NCBI GenBank assembly: GCA_015680685.1
Contig: MNCI01001065.1
Coordinates: forward strand, 788,059-852,058
Direction of reading: 5' to 3'
DNA: 64,000 bases
DNA from: Gnetum montanum
Taxonomy: Eukaryota > Streptophyta > Gnetopsida > Gnetales > Gnetaceae
In this document: positions 21,917 through 34,157 of the stretch, one piece after another
Position numbering within the stretch: the stretch's first letter is position 1
Layout of the letters: every line of letters begins with the position of its first letter
Notes under the pieces: model-generated
The model's input: the letters and a program-made list of their open reading frames with translations, nothing else
What the model was told of the DNA's origin: nothing
Database searches by the model: none
Translations under genes and position numbers: made by a program

Positions 21917-24773
21917 ATGGCACCCAAACAAAAGCATCCATAGGAAGGAGAACCCTCACAACCATGGGAGAAATGACCTAGAGCTAGATGGGGCTAGCAG
22001 GAAAAAGGCCAAGAACAATAAGAGGTGACCCATGAAACTAGACCTCTTTGTGAGGAAATTGAAGTGGAATCTGTTTGACAAATTCCAGAGGAAGAAGTAC
22101 TTACCGAACAATCCCAATGAGGAGAAGCATCTAGACTTGTGCCAAGGCTTGAGGTCACTTTAACTCAAGCTTGCCTCGACATCATGAAGTCCCGAGAAAT
22201 CCAAAGATCAGTTTTTCAAGAAATAAATTTTGGACCATTTTTGGAAAAAGCTCCAAAGGATGTTAAGACACAATTGCAAACCTCTCCCATGTGGCTAGTC
22301 ATCACGTCTAGTCGGGAATGGTACATGGGAGAGATCTATTTCTTTTGGAATAACTGAAGGCTAAGGTTCGTTGTAAAAATCAAGGACATTCAAGTGTCCT
22401 ACTCGATGGAAGTCATTGCATAGGCACTGGGGTTGCTAGACATTGGAACATAGTTGGCAAAAATATCAACAAAAGGCAATCTTGAGGCAAAAAGCGAATG
22501 GACCTAGCAATGTTATAGGGTGGACCATAAGGAGTATGGTGTACTTACACTAGTGGGGCATATTTATTTCAAGATTGTGGCCTATCACCTCAATCTAATG
22601 GTGAGGCCAACAAAGGTGGCTACTTTCTTTGCTCAAGCATGTGCTACTCTAAGTAGGAAATTTCTTGTTAATCTTCCATAGTTGATTTATTTGGAGATCG
22701 AGAAGCACTTCAAGGAGAATGAATGTGGAAGGAAGACCCTGCCTTTTCTGTGTCTCATTAGGAAACTTTGCAAAAGGGTAGGCATTGTTTGCTATTCTAA
22801 TGATATCCTTATGCATGATTCCTTAGCCTCATGGGTGAAAATCATAAAGGATAAAATGCCAACAACCACTCAAGAAGAGGAGTTGCTGCCACCACCACCC
22901 ACTCAAGAGACAACATTGGAGGCCCACGTAGTCCTTGAGCATCTATGTTAAATCTGAGAATGGCTCTTGAGAGAGAAAGAGCAACAAGTAGAAACAAGTG
23001 GGATGGATCCATTTGTATATTAACCAGCGATGAGTCACCTTAATGAGATGGCCCGAATAGTTAGCCAAATGGAGAGGGGTGGTTCCATGTTCTTTGCCCA
23101 AAGAATGCAACTACCTTTAGTCAGATCCCAATGCTCGAGTGGTGACAATGTCACTGGAAACACACCATCTATTCCTAGAAATCTCTAAGAATGCTACCAC
23201 TTTCTCTGTGTGATTGGAGGAAGGTGAAGAGGCAACTATCTTGGTGATGCAGCACCAAGGGTAGGAGACAATAGTAGAAGTGATAGCTAACCGTGTAGTT
23301 GAAGCACTGAATGCACTAGTGGCATCTGTACCAGATATATCTACACTCCAAGATGTGTAGATGTCCATAGGCATAGTCAACAAGAAATTGAATTCAGCCC
23401 AACATGAACAACTACTAGAATAACTAGTAGGAACTAGGAAATTGACTCCAGATATCTTTGATCTCCTAGAGAACATCATTTTAACCCAGTCAAAGTTGTT
23501 GAATGTAAGGAATAGATGAATTATTTTGTAGGGGCAACTAGAAATGGCCCAAGAGAAAAATCAATGCTTGACCACGAAGGTTGCTGAACTTCGTGCCTAA
23601 CTTGCAGAATAGGCAATTCTTAGCCCAACAACAACAAAAGATGAAGCTATCAAATAGCTTCAAGAATGATTTCAAAAGGTTGAGGAGGAAGTAGTAATGG
23701 CCATCTTCAAATAGTCCATGGTAGAAGCTAAAATTCACTCAATCAAAAAGGACTTGAATTAGATGTGCTAAGAGAATGAAACATTGACTATGAAAAATAA
23801 TTACCTGCAAAATGTTGAAGCTCAAAGAGATCAAATGTAGGACTTCATTCATCAATAGTAGGAGCAGCTTGTCAAAGTTAATATTGAATTAAGAAAATTG
23901 ACCATGGATAACTACAATCTATCAATGGAGGAGGTACGCACCTTGCGACAAAACTCTACCATTGAGATCATTGCCTGGAAGAATGAAGCTCTTAAATTTG
24001 AGAGAGAGAGAAATCACTATAGGGACCATGTTGGCTTGAAAAATAAAATTAATGAAAAATAAATCTAGATGACAAAGACAAAATTAAATGAAGCCCTCTA
24101 GAAACTCTAATAAGGAAGAGAGATTTGGCAGCCCATTCTTGATGGGATTGATGCCTACAACAAAGTAGAGATCTACTTGAAGGAGTTGTAGATCGAAGAA
24201 ATGAGAGAGTATATAGAGTTGGCCAATCTCTATTATGAAAACTTAGCAATGCTGATAGCTAGATAGCCACAGTTGGAATTGGAGAAACAAGTGGCTAGCT
24301 CGTATCTACTATATGAGTCTGAGTTCAAACATCACAAGGACACCAAGTAAAAGCTTGAGACTACTAATGCTAAACTCAAATTTCTCAAAGGATGATTCAC
24401 AAATCAACAATCTGTCACTAAGGACCTAGCCAGATGGACAAATGACTACCAGGAGCTAAAGAACATAGTGAGAGTGTTCGACATTGAACACAAATAGTTT
24501 GTTACCTAGTTTGTCAATGCCAAGGAGTTGTTTCTAGCAATCTTGTATCCTTGAAATGTGCCCATTCCAACCCACATTGGGAAAGCTACATGGACGATGC
24601 ATGATCCTAGGAGTAAGGAGGAGAAAATGAAAGCACTACTAGATACTTTCCACCTCTTTCCTAAGGTTGCAGTAGTAGTAGGACAATTGTAGCTACCTTA
24701 ACCATTGCTAGTGTGTGAAGCTGCTAAAGGTCCCTTGGAGCCTCAGGAACCACCACCACCTAGGACTATTTGA
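21917..24773 (+). pseudogene. ORF3 of element C: FWNN-domain plus long coiled-coil protein, decayed
   Basis: The frame starts MAPKQKHP and runs, with in-frame stops, through a Glu-rich segment. It then reaches NFGPFLEKAPKDV (22225), EWYMGEIYFFWNN (22317-22355), VVKIKDIQVSYSMEVIA and LGLLDIG. Next come EYGVLTLVGHIYFKIVAYHL (about 22530-22590) and FLVNLPxLIYLEIEKHF (22664-22710). After a frame change come ILVMQHQG.ETIVEV (23240-23285) and a long coiled-coil-like region (23532-24560) rich in Glu, Lys, Leu and Gln. The end is EPQEPPPPRTI and a stop at 24771. The first block fits the plant-transposon domain of Athila-type additional ORFs. It occupies the env-like position after pol, but I see no signal peptide or membrane segment. 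Function unknown. Confidence 0.75.
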
Positions 24774-25007
24774 TCTTCTTCAATAAGCTTCACACCATCA
24801 AGGAACGTGTTGTTCAATTTTTGAAGAGTTTTATCATGGTGTTTAATTTTGTGTTCTAAACACCACCATTTTTGTAATGTATTGATTCATACACCTGGGA
24901 ACTCCATTTTTTGTTAAGTTAGTTAATTTGTTTTGTTGAAGAAAAGTCAATAAATAATCCCATACCTTTCTAATTTTGTAAAAGAACTCAAGGATGAGTT
25001 TTCATCT

Positions 25008-25020
25008 AGTTGTGGGGGTA
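25008..25020 (+). other. Polypurine tract of element C
   Basis: AGTTGTGGGGGTA ends exactly at the 3' LTR start (25021). Plus-strand DNA priming starts from such a tract. Confidence 0.8.
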
Positions 25021-25916
25021 TGATGAGTTGTTGTTGGTTGGCTGTGTTGATGTTGCCTTGTTGACATAGTCAACTGCGTCGACAAGGCCTCGTCAACATA
25101 GTGTCTATCCATTGTCTATAAATATGTGCCTACTAGCTACATTTATGGCAATCTAGATTTCAGTAGCAGTGAAGCTCTTATATTTTTTCCATTTGAAAGT
25201 TAGAATTTTTTCCCCCCAAGTGCTCGTAGCAAGAGTCATTGAGTGTACAAATATTTATTTGAGCATTATTGTACTTGAGCACGATAGTGTGTGTAGTAAT
25301 AAAGATGAGCTTTCTGATAAACCTTGTAGCACTTTGGATAGATTAGCTATTTTAGTTATGCATTTAGTATTTTCAATTATTTGTTAATTATTCTCAATTA
25401 TTTCACAAATATTTTCCAGCAATTGAGTTAATGAGGTAATTAAGCTAGATAGATTAAATACATAAGTATGACTGCTTTGAGCGTAACATGTATTTTCTTG
25501 GTAATCCTAACAATGTTATCACTTGGTATGCCCAATAGCATAGCATTTGGTCACCTAGCAATGGATATGTGGATTTAGGACATGTATAGAAAGTGAGAAC
25601 AAATACTTATGTTAGGATTAGTTAAATGCTAGTTGATTAGTTAATTTAGATTAGTTAAGTAAAATCCTTTTATCTACATTTTGAGCACCAAAATATAAAA
25701 TACAAGATGATAAAAATTAGATGCCTCAATTACACTTAACCATACGAATGTACATCACAAGTGTAATTGGAAGGACAACAATTGACATTAAGGTTAGATT
25801 CACTTCCTAAAGGGCTAGTGCACTGGAAATGATAAAGTTTGCGAAACTCAATTGAATTGCATGTGAACACTTTGTGATTCGTATGGTTGGGTGTAGGGGT
25901 ACTTCATCACTCATCA
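25021..25916 (+). repeat. 3' LTR of element C
   Basis: It pairs with 12840-13700. The TATA box is at 25116-25124 (CTATAAATA), about 25 bases after a GACAAGGCCTCGTC palindromic motif. Confidence 0.9.
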
Positions 25917-25921
25917 GTGTT

Positions 25922-25997
25922 GGAATAGAAAGTTATCAATTGTGCACCCCAAGTGTTGGTATTTATAAGGTTGCACAAATCTTGAGGCAATGCATCA
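25922..25997 (-). repeat. 5' LTR of element M, outer end
   Basis: It continues the LTR of M interrupted at 12834/12839, directly after the GTGTT duplication. It contains a minus-strand TATA-like TTATAAATACC (about 25970-25960). The outer edge near 25997 (GCATCA) is a guess. Confidence 0.5.
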
Positions 25998-26039
25998 ATG
26001 ATGATGTAGGATGGACAATGATATTATTGATATGATATC

Positions 26040-28060
26040 TTATATATGATATTGCATTACAAAAAAAATTGGCTTTATTAGTAATCTTTGTAAGTTCAAG
26101 AATGACTCCAAAGAATTGATGACATGGTTTCTATATAGCCATGATAAAGGAAAGAACCTACATCCCATTACTTGAAACGAAAATTCATAATGCATCAAAC
26201 TACAATATATGAAAGCTTAAAATGAGATTTCTACTTTGAGAAAACAACTTGGAGGTACCATTAGTTGAAATTACCATGTTAGAGAAAAACAACAAAATTA
26301 TGCAAATGTTGATTATATTGAGCATGTCTAGAGAGTTTTGTAATTAGTTGAAAAATAAGATTTGACATATAAGATGTGGACAAATCTTGAGGAAATATTT
26401 AAAATAAAAAATGAGTCAAAAATAGTGTCTTTACAAAATTAGTTAAATTCCTTAAGACTAAAAGAAAGCAAAGTTATTGCAACACTTATACAAAAGGTTT
26501 CTGCATTATTAGTGGAACTCCAAGCATAAAATGTTTAGGTATTAGATGAAATAATTAAATTTTATAAGTTAAGTGCATTACCACCATCATATAATATCTT
26601 TAGATAAACTATAAAGAATGGTACAAGAATGTACACCATAATAGAATTGTGTGTAAAGGTATTGAAAGAAGTTGAGATGAATGCATATACCTCAAATGTA
26701 GAAGAAACTTCTTAGGTGATGGTGGTAAAGGCAAACAATAATAAAAAATGATAAAAGACAAAAAGGATGGTAGTCATGATACAAACCATTATTATGAAAA
26801 TCCAAATAATCCAAAGGCCAAATTCATGAAAAAAGATAGTCCAATAGGATTTCTCAAAACTATGATCAAGAAACTTAGTAAAAAGGAATAATTAACAAAT
26901 TGAGTCTAAGTTTAGCTTTGTCAACATTGTAAAAGAGGAAGTTTAACCTTTCAACATAGACTTCAATGCCCTCACCATGAGTGATGATACCTTTGATGAT
27001 TTCATATATATTGACTTTGGTACCTCATGACATTTCACTAGTAACTTGTCATTACCTATCAAATGTGAAAAATAATTCAAAACCACATTTCATAAAAATT
27101 GGTGATGGATATTTAATAAAAATTAACAAAAGTAAGTATTTAATGATATATAGTCTAAAATTAAAATATGTTTGTTATAATAAAGAATTTTCCATGATGT
27201 TGGTTTTAGTTTATCAATTAAAAAAAATAAAGGTTTAAGCATTCAATTTGATAAAAATAGTCATGACACTTGTTATTACATAATATACCATGATAATGAT
27301 ACTTTACTCTATAGTGTCTCATCAATGGTATATCTCGAATTGTGGATCATCATGTTGAAATAATGTATGTAATTATTACCTACGATCTAGTAAGAAAATG
27401 GAATTTAAGACTTGAGCATGTAAATATCAAAACATTAAGAAAATGCATCAATTCTATCATGAAATTACCAAATTTGATGGTCATTAGGAGTTAAAATATG
27501 AATCGTGTAAAATGGAAAAGATGCATCATCTATCATTTACTTGACACCATGAAATAAAATTTTCAACAATAGTTGAATTAGTTCATTTAGATGTTTGTGA
27601 TTCCTTTTCATCATAAGGTATAAGAAATGAAAGGTATTTTGTAATTTTAATTGAATGACCTAGCTTTATGGTCTAACATACAAATCATAAGTATTAGAAA
27701 AGTTTAAGCATTTTAAAATAAGGACTAAAACAAAGAAAGATACAAAAGTAAAAATTTTAAGATTTCATGGTGATGATAAAATATACTTAAAATTAGTTTA
27801 AAAATTATTGTAGCAATAGTTATATTAAATAAGAATTCATGATTCCATAGGCATCATAGTGGAATGATATAGTAGAAAGGAAAAATAGATTAATAATTAA
27901 GATGATAAGATATATGATGGATGTTAAGACTAGAATTAAATATCATTTTATTTTGATACTTCTCATGTTTATTTTTTTGTCTCATAAGAAATTGTCATTA
28001 AACTATGAGTGGTTAGAGATAGTATGGGATGTGTCCTCATGTGGAACATAAAATTTTATT
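26040..28060 (+). pseudogene. Ty1/copia retrotransposon relic K (gag, protease, integrase N-part)
   Basis: Recognisable copia pieces occur in order with many stops and frame changes. They are Gag (KLKMRFLL at about 26215; LSALPPSYNIF at about 26575-26605), a decayed protease motif IDFGTS.HFTSNLSLP (27012-27058; usual form DSGAS-HF), the GAG_pre-integrase segment LEHVNIKTLRKCINSIMK (about 27413-27460), and the start of the integrase core (ELVHLDVCD-like at about 27572-27600; FKIRTKTKKDTKVKILRF at about 27715-27765). RT and LTRs are not recognisable. This is the only copia-type material I can identify here and looks older than its neighbours. Confidence 0.65.
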
Positions 28061-31000
28061 TTAATTTTATGTTTCATGTCATGTTTAATTTTGAGTCATG
28101 AGCAAGATTCATTATTCGTTTTTCCTTTCAAAAGTTATAAGTCATTAGGAGTTAGTATTTAATTTCCAAAATTTGAAGCTTATGTTTTATTTCATGTAAG
28201 TGCATGTGCACACTTAAATTTTGTAATGGATCAATGATCTCATAGGAAAGAATTATCGAAAGGTGCAAGAAGAAGTCCTCTCATTCATTGTAAACTTGAT
28301 GAAAGAACTTTGTTTCAAGTTGAAATTAAATAAAAAAGGAAAAATGTATTGGTGGTTTCTTAAGTTGTTGTGTGCATTTTTTCTTTTCTTTCTCACATTC
28401 TCACAACATGAAGTTTTCACAATGAAAATCCTCATAATTTTTCACAATCTAATCACAATTCTCTCATTCTCACCATTTTATCTCTTAGTTTTTAGTTCAT
28501 ATTTCATAGTGTTTCAAGCATTTGAATTATATATGAAAGCTCATGTTTATTTTTGAAGAATCTCTATTTTTGAAGCTTAATTAAAAGTGTTTAATGATTT
28601 GAATTGGAAAATCTAGCAAGGATTTCATTCATTCCTTATTGTAGAAGCTTTGTGTATTCAAGGATTTGTTATTTTGATATTTCAATCTATGTTTCATGTT
28701 AATTTGTTAAGGTTCTAGAGAGAACTTTTGGGGGTTTTCATCATCTTCGTCCCTTCTCACAAAATTTTTTGAAGAATTTGATGTTGTATGCCAAATTGGA
28801 ATTAAGGATTGATTGATTTAGTGTTGTCTCACTCTTCTAGTTATTTGAATTCCAAATCAAATCCCTTATAGGCTTGATTTATTTATTTTCTTAAGGATGT
28901 CATTCTTACAAGCTATGATAAGGCTTATGTCTTGAATTCAACTTACATGTCATAGTAAATGTTATTACATGTCTGTTTGTGGAGTTTTATTTTAGTTTCT
29001 AATTTCTCTTAGTACTTTGATTAAATTTTCAAGAATATTTAATGTTTTTTGCTCTTGAGTTGGACTAGTTTTAAGCATTTAATTTTTGAGTTGCAAATCA
29101 TATCTCTAGGCATAGATTCTAGCAATACCAATAAATATATTCATATTCTAAAAGGTTGAAGTGTTAGACATGTCACTAGCTACCGATGTAGCAATTCTAA
29201 TCAATATAGTTGTTGTTCATCTCACTACATATTACCCCAAAAATGCTAATTGATATGTTTATAGGAAAATCTAGAGAGCTCCCCATTCAATATTGCTCTA
29301 GTAATAGAGATTGATAGCTAGAAGAAGGATCTTGATTTTAGTCATCCTAAGCCATGTTTGGTGACAACATTATATTTTTAAGTAATTTCTTATCATTGGG
29401 GCTAGATCTTAGGCATTTTTATTTGTGATTTAGTTTCATTTTTCCATTGCTAATCTCCAACATGAGTCATAGTAACCCACAGTCTCTATAATATGACTTA
29501 GCATGAGTTTCAATCAAGTGTAGTAGGTTTCCCTAGTAACTAGAAGACATAGAATGAATTTTGAGCATCTTATTTCCCATGACCAAGATCTCAAAGTAGA
29601 CTTGTAAGTCCTAGGAATAACCAAAGACCTCAAATAATACTTTTACAAGTTAAAGTTTCAACTTAGATGAGATTTAAGAAGTTAAAAATGGAACTTGAGA
29701 ATAGAAGAGGAATTTCATCAAATTGTAATCAAATGCAACCTACAATAACTCATAATTTGCATGTGAGAGATTGCATCCCTAGTAGCTCACAAGATAATTT
29801 AGCAATACAAGACAATTTTTACCACTACAAGGCATTGCAACTCAAAATAGCTCATAGTCTTTCTTTAACCATTAAAAGTTTAAATATTTTATCATTACCT
29901 CTTACTGTGAGCCACTACGAGTTGTAGTGACTTGAAGTACCTAGGTAATTTTATTTAAATTACTTTACAAGTATACTAGAATGCCCTACAAGTTGTAGCA
30001 GCTTATAGTCTTTGAAATGCAATTGACTATAACTAGCATGAACTTAAATTACCTATCTAATAGTTATGAATATATAAATTTGGATTTAATTTTTGATGGA
30101 TTCAAAGTAGAAAAAGAGTAGAGAATGAAGAATATAAAAGAAACATAGAATATAGAGAATGAGGGTGTGAAATGAGAGTTAGAGAATAGAAACTCTACTT
30201 ATTAACTTTATAGAAGGTGATAACCTTGAAAGGTGTTTGCTACCTAAAGCGTGAGTTGGGTTTTCCCATGGTTTGCAAATTATCAGTTTTGTCTATCTAG
30301 CAAAAGCTCATGATTAAGTTTATGCAAAAGTAACTGATACTCTATTTAAAATTACATAACTCTCGGCTTCTTTCTAAAGATTACTTTTATATGAAATAAT
30401 ATGTTGATCATTTTATTTTTAGTTTTTAAACATGATGGCATTTGCTTATTTTCTTTGCCTTTAAGTCTCATCTTATCTTTATTTAGTTTCAAGTCATCAA
30501 ATTTCTATTCATGTCATGAAAGTTGTACTAATGGTGGAATGTTTTGGAGGCATTGTATGATGAAAACTAGTTTCAAGTTATGATGAACCTACTTACAAAT
30601 GTTTCTCTTTCCTCTTCATATAGTTTTAGTGGTCTTTTTGTTGTACTGGATATGATGAACCTCAATTTTATCTATCTTGACCAAAATATTTTTTGGTATT
30701 CATATAACAAATGTATGTAGGTAAATTCTTTATTCTATTTGATTTTCTAGCTTTGCTATAGGTAAGAAAGATAGGTTAACATAATGCAAGCTAGCACATT
30801 GAAGATATTATTTTACATCTTTGATAATGAGATATTTCTATTTAATACCAACATCTTTAGCCTATTCTTCTACTTGAATTATTCATCAAATCTAACAATT
30901 TATTTTCTTAGTAAATTCCAAGGGCCTTTTAGTAGTTGGTTCCTAATTATTTCTAACCAATACACTTTTTTTGCATAAATTATTGATAATATTTTTTCTA

Positions 31001-31415
31001 TTTTCTTAATGTTTCACCTGAGCAATTAACTCCATGATTTCATACCTTTTTATATAATGTTTTAGGAGTTAATAGTTTACATTGAGTTTCTAGTAGCTTA
31101 TATTAGAACATCCTTGATCTTTTATTTATCAAATTTTGTATCTATTTATTTATTTTTGTATGCAAGGCTTATTGGAGGAATGTCTCATGTGTGAATTTTT
31201 TTTCTAGAAGTAGAATTCAAATTCTTGTCAAATTGCTTATTTTTGGTATTTGTCCTTTAGTAGCTATCTTCTTCTTGTAATTTTGTATTAGTAACCTTAT
31301 TATAGTTCATCTACAATATTAATTACAAATTCATGTCCTTAATTCATATGGTATCATGCCTAGTTACCAAAAACCATAGGAAATGAGCCAACAAAATGAA
31401 AAAGTATATTGCTAG
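28061..31415. other. AT-rich stretch without a recognisable gene
   Basis: Only short ORFs without family resemblance are present (for example 28263-28556 and 29667-29927). The first part may be the 3' end of relic K. Around 29750-30010 short motifs such as CTACAAG(G/T)...GCAACTC and CACTACGAGTTGTAGTG recur in degenerate form. I see no RNA gene. Confidence 0.5.
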
Positions 31416-32014
31416 TGATGAGCGTCAAAGTGTTGTGTCGAGGGTTCCCATTGATGTGGCCTCATTGATGAGCCCCCATTGATGTGACCTCATTGATGAG
31501 CCCCCATCGATGTGACCTTGTTTATGTGGTATTGCCCCATCGATAGGTGCATGTCGATGTAGCATTTACTATGTCTACAAGGCCCCATCAACATAGCCCA
31601 ATAATAAAAAAAATAAATAGAAGTTCACAACCATGTTTATAGGGGAGGGAAGTCATAGTTGTAGCAAAGCTCTTGTAGGATTTATATTCGAAAGTTAGAA
31701 TATTTTCCTGAGTGCCTGCAGTACGAGTCATTGAGTATACAGCTGTTTATTTAAGCATTGTTGTACCTAAGCACGAAAGTGTGTGTGGCAAGAAAGAAAA
31801 GCTTCTTGATAAACCTTGTAGCATTCTAGATAGCTTAAATGTTTTATTTATACATTTAATATTTTCAATTATTTATTCAATGTTCCTCAATAATTAAGCT
31901 AATTAAGTAATTAAGTGAGATAAGCTAAATAGTGATTAAGAAAATACATAAGTATGACTACTTCGAGCATGCATATGATGTTTGGTAATCCTAGCAGTGC
32001 TTAATGCCTGGTAA
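31416..32014 (+). repeat. Solo LTR S, left part
   Basis: It starts TGATGAGCG at 31416 after GCTAG (31411-31415). Its other half is 50279-50653, ending GCTCATCA before ACTAG (50654-50658). Removing element F joins the halves into one LTR of about 974 bp, with flanks agreeing in four of five bases. No internal region is left, so this is a solo LTR. Near the start are two 28-bp direct repeats (31449-31504). It is related to the LTR of C. Confidence 0.75.
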
Positions 32015-33196
32015 TGTACTGTCCGAAATCATCAGTCTCCGGCTGGAATGAAGCAAAAACTAGGAGATCCCCGGACAAGCACAGAAGACCCTACCTTCGC
32101 TTGAGGGCAAGCTTAAATTAATGAAGGCAGAGTACCTTGAGTGGTCCGCATGCAGATCAGACAAGGATTTCCCCGAACGTACACCGATATGTTGTACACT
32201 GGGTTATACGTAAACATCGTAACTAATGTAAAACGGAGCGTAAACGTACAGGAATGTAAATAATAAGCATAAAATAATAAATGAAAAAATCTAGGATAAA
32301 TCTTAGCAAAAGAAATGTGGCAATATTATTGCAAAATGGGAAGTTACAATGCACCGGTCTAACGTAGTTGTGAATCTGACACAAGGTGGACAGAAGGCTC
32401 CGGTGGATGATTGTTCGCTGGATTTGGCTGTAAGCACAGCATGAACGCTATGTGCTTAGTGTGTAGGGTGGAAGTCCAGCATATAGGGTTTTTGCTCTGG
32501 TTTCTCCATGTCTCTGGTTCTTTTCTTTTTTTTGTCTCTGGTTTACCCCAAAATTTCGCCCCCTTGATCTAGTGAAAAATTGGGATTTTTATGAGGTTTT
32601 TGGATGTTGGATTCGAATTTGGAAGGGTATGAGTGGCCATGGGTGAGAGGATTTTGGGTCGGATGACATGTGGCTACGTTTTTCGAGTGCAAAAGAACAA
32701 AATTTTACAAGTGTACAGCGTGCTGCATGCCAGCGTATACATGCTGGGTGTGTGAACTTGGCGTACAGGCTTGACTAAAACAAAAGGAGTCATTTGGCCC
32801 TCGGATTTGAATTTGGATGTCACAAAAATGCTACCTGTGGACGTTCGGCTCAGTTGACCTTGATTTGACATGGTTCTGGAGAGCTTTGATTGGTATACGT
32901 TGTGCTACACACTGGGTGTACACGTTGTATAAGCTGGGTGTATACGCTAGGCGTACACATTGTACATGCTGGGCATATACGCTGGACGTACATGCTGTTC
33001 GTGCACTCTGGGCGTATACGCTAGGTGTACACGCTGCTCGTACATGCTGGGCGCATACGCTGGGCGTACACGCTGGGCGTGCAGTGTGCATATGCTCAGC
33101 GTATGAACTCCAAAGTGCATGATGTCGAGACCAAAATTCATCTTTCTGGAGCTCATGATGACACCTGATACTTGCTCTGTTCCTGTGAGTTGATGT
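32015..33196 (-). repeat. 3' LTR of element F, outer part
   Basis: It begins TGTACTGTCCGAAATC and matches the right LTR from 48681. It is interrupted after GATGT (33192-33196), the target duplication of E. It includes the 13-bp tandem array at 32914-33084. Confidence 0.9.
32914..33084. repeat. 13-bp tandem array in the LTR of F
   Basis: About thirteen degenerate units of GGGCGTACACGCT follow one another; some units are shortened to nine bases. Many contain the self-complementary GCGTATACGC. The right LTR has the corresponding array at about 49611-49794, and smaller blocks lie at about 43367-43465 and 49965-50045. Confidence 0.85.
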
Positions 33197-34157
33197 TGTT
33201 GGCACATTTGGCCATTTCATGAAGCAGACTTAAACTAGTTGAGAATTTGTGAAGAAGTAGCTTAATTTTTAGCTAGTGAGAAAGAGAATAAGTGCACAAA
33301 AGACATTCTCATATTTAAAAATATGAGAAAAGCTTACATAGCCCTGGTTGATAAATACAGAATCACTTTATAATTCACTGAGGTTTATAGATGAATATTG
33401 CAAGTTCAGCAGTCTGGGCAAGGTGAAGTTATTTGTAAAATTTAAGAATATATTTCTCTGTAAGTAAAATGTTTTTCTCTGAAAGGAAAAAGTGAAATGC
33501 TGCAAAATGAAGGAGATGCTATGTATTATTGTAAGAGACCAAGGTAGTATAGCAACCCATTATCCCACAAGACAGTTTCAAGCAATGTACTCTGCAGAAA
33601 TAAACATTCATGTAGAAAGATAGAAACAGGTTCCCCCAACACTTTGCCACTGGAATCCCCATTCTCTGTGACCATTGCTATACTGAAAAATATAGGAAAA
33701 TAAAAACAAAAATCTGCAATGGCAAGAAACCAGAGAGGGCCTCCAAAACGGCACTGAACAAAGCACAGAAACAGTTGCTGAATACTTGCAGAAACAAGGT
33801 TAAACACAAAAGGAAAAATGCAGTATCAATGGTAACAAAAACGCAGTGATGCTTGCTACTGAAATTGACCAAGAAAACTCCAGAAATCATTCCATATTCT
33901 ATTTGCAATTTCGTCAAACACTTGCCACGGAGGGTTTCTTTGTTTTGTTTTCATATTAAGCTTAATTTCCTGGCCAAAGACTATAGAAAATGAATAAAGC
34001 AGGGACAAAACGCAGCCGATTGCTACGCCTATGCCTTTTCCTGCAACTCCGGACAGTTATGAGCAAAAACTGCAAAACAAAAATACGAATGCACCGGACT
34101 TGGACGCTGTCCATGAATAGGGACAAGACACCATTGCTGAAGGTTCTCAGATTCAAG

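Larger units (their letters stand above)
12840..25916 (+). mobile_element. Element C: near full-length Athila-like Ty3/gypsy retrotransposon with ORF3
   Basis: LTRs at 12840-13700 and 25021-25916 both begin TGATGAGT and end CTCATCA. Flanks are GTGTT at 12835-12839 and 25917-25921, a perfect target duplication. The plus-strand order is tRNA-Asp-like primer site, gag, protease, RT, RNase H, integrase, a 1.95-kb non-coding block, ORF3, a purine-rich tract and the 3' LTR. All ORFs carry stops or frameshifts. The tRNA-Asp-type primer site, an additional ORF after integrase, and the absence of a chromodomain at the end of pol fit the Athila lineage. C is inserted into the LTR of M. Confidence 0.9.

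Noticed and set aside
29860-29960. Hairpin-like CACTACGAGTTGTAGTG and nearby repeats as an RNA gene
   Set aside because: The stem is only six bases and no flanking structure or RNA family signature supports it.
32817-33220. Several overlapping ORFs of 86-129 codons on both strands
   Set aside because: They arise from the 13-bp tandem array in the LTR of F: repeats free of stops in several frames give periodic His/Tyr/Ala/Thr peptides. The right LTR copy produces the same effect.
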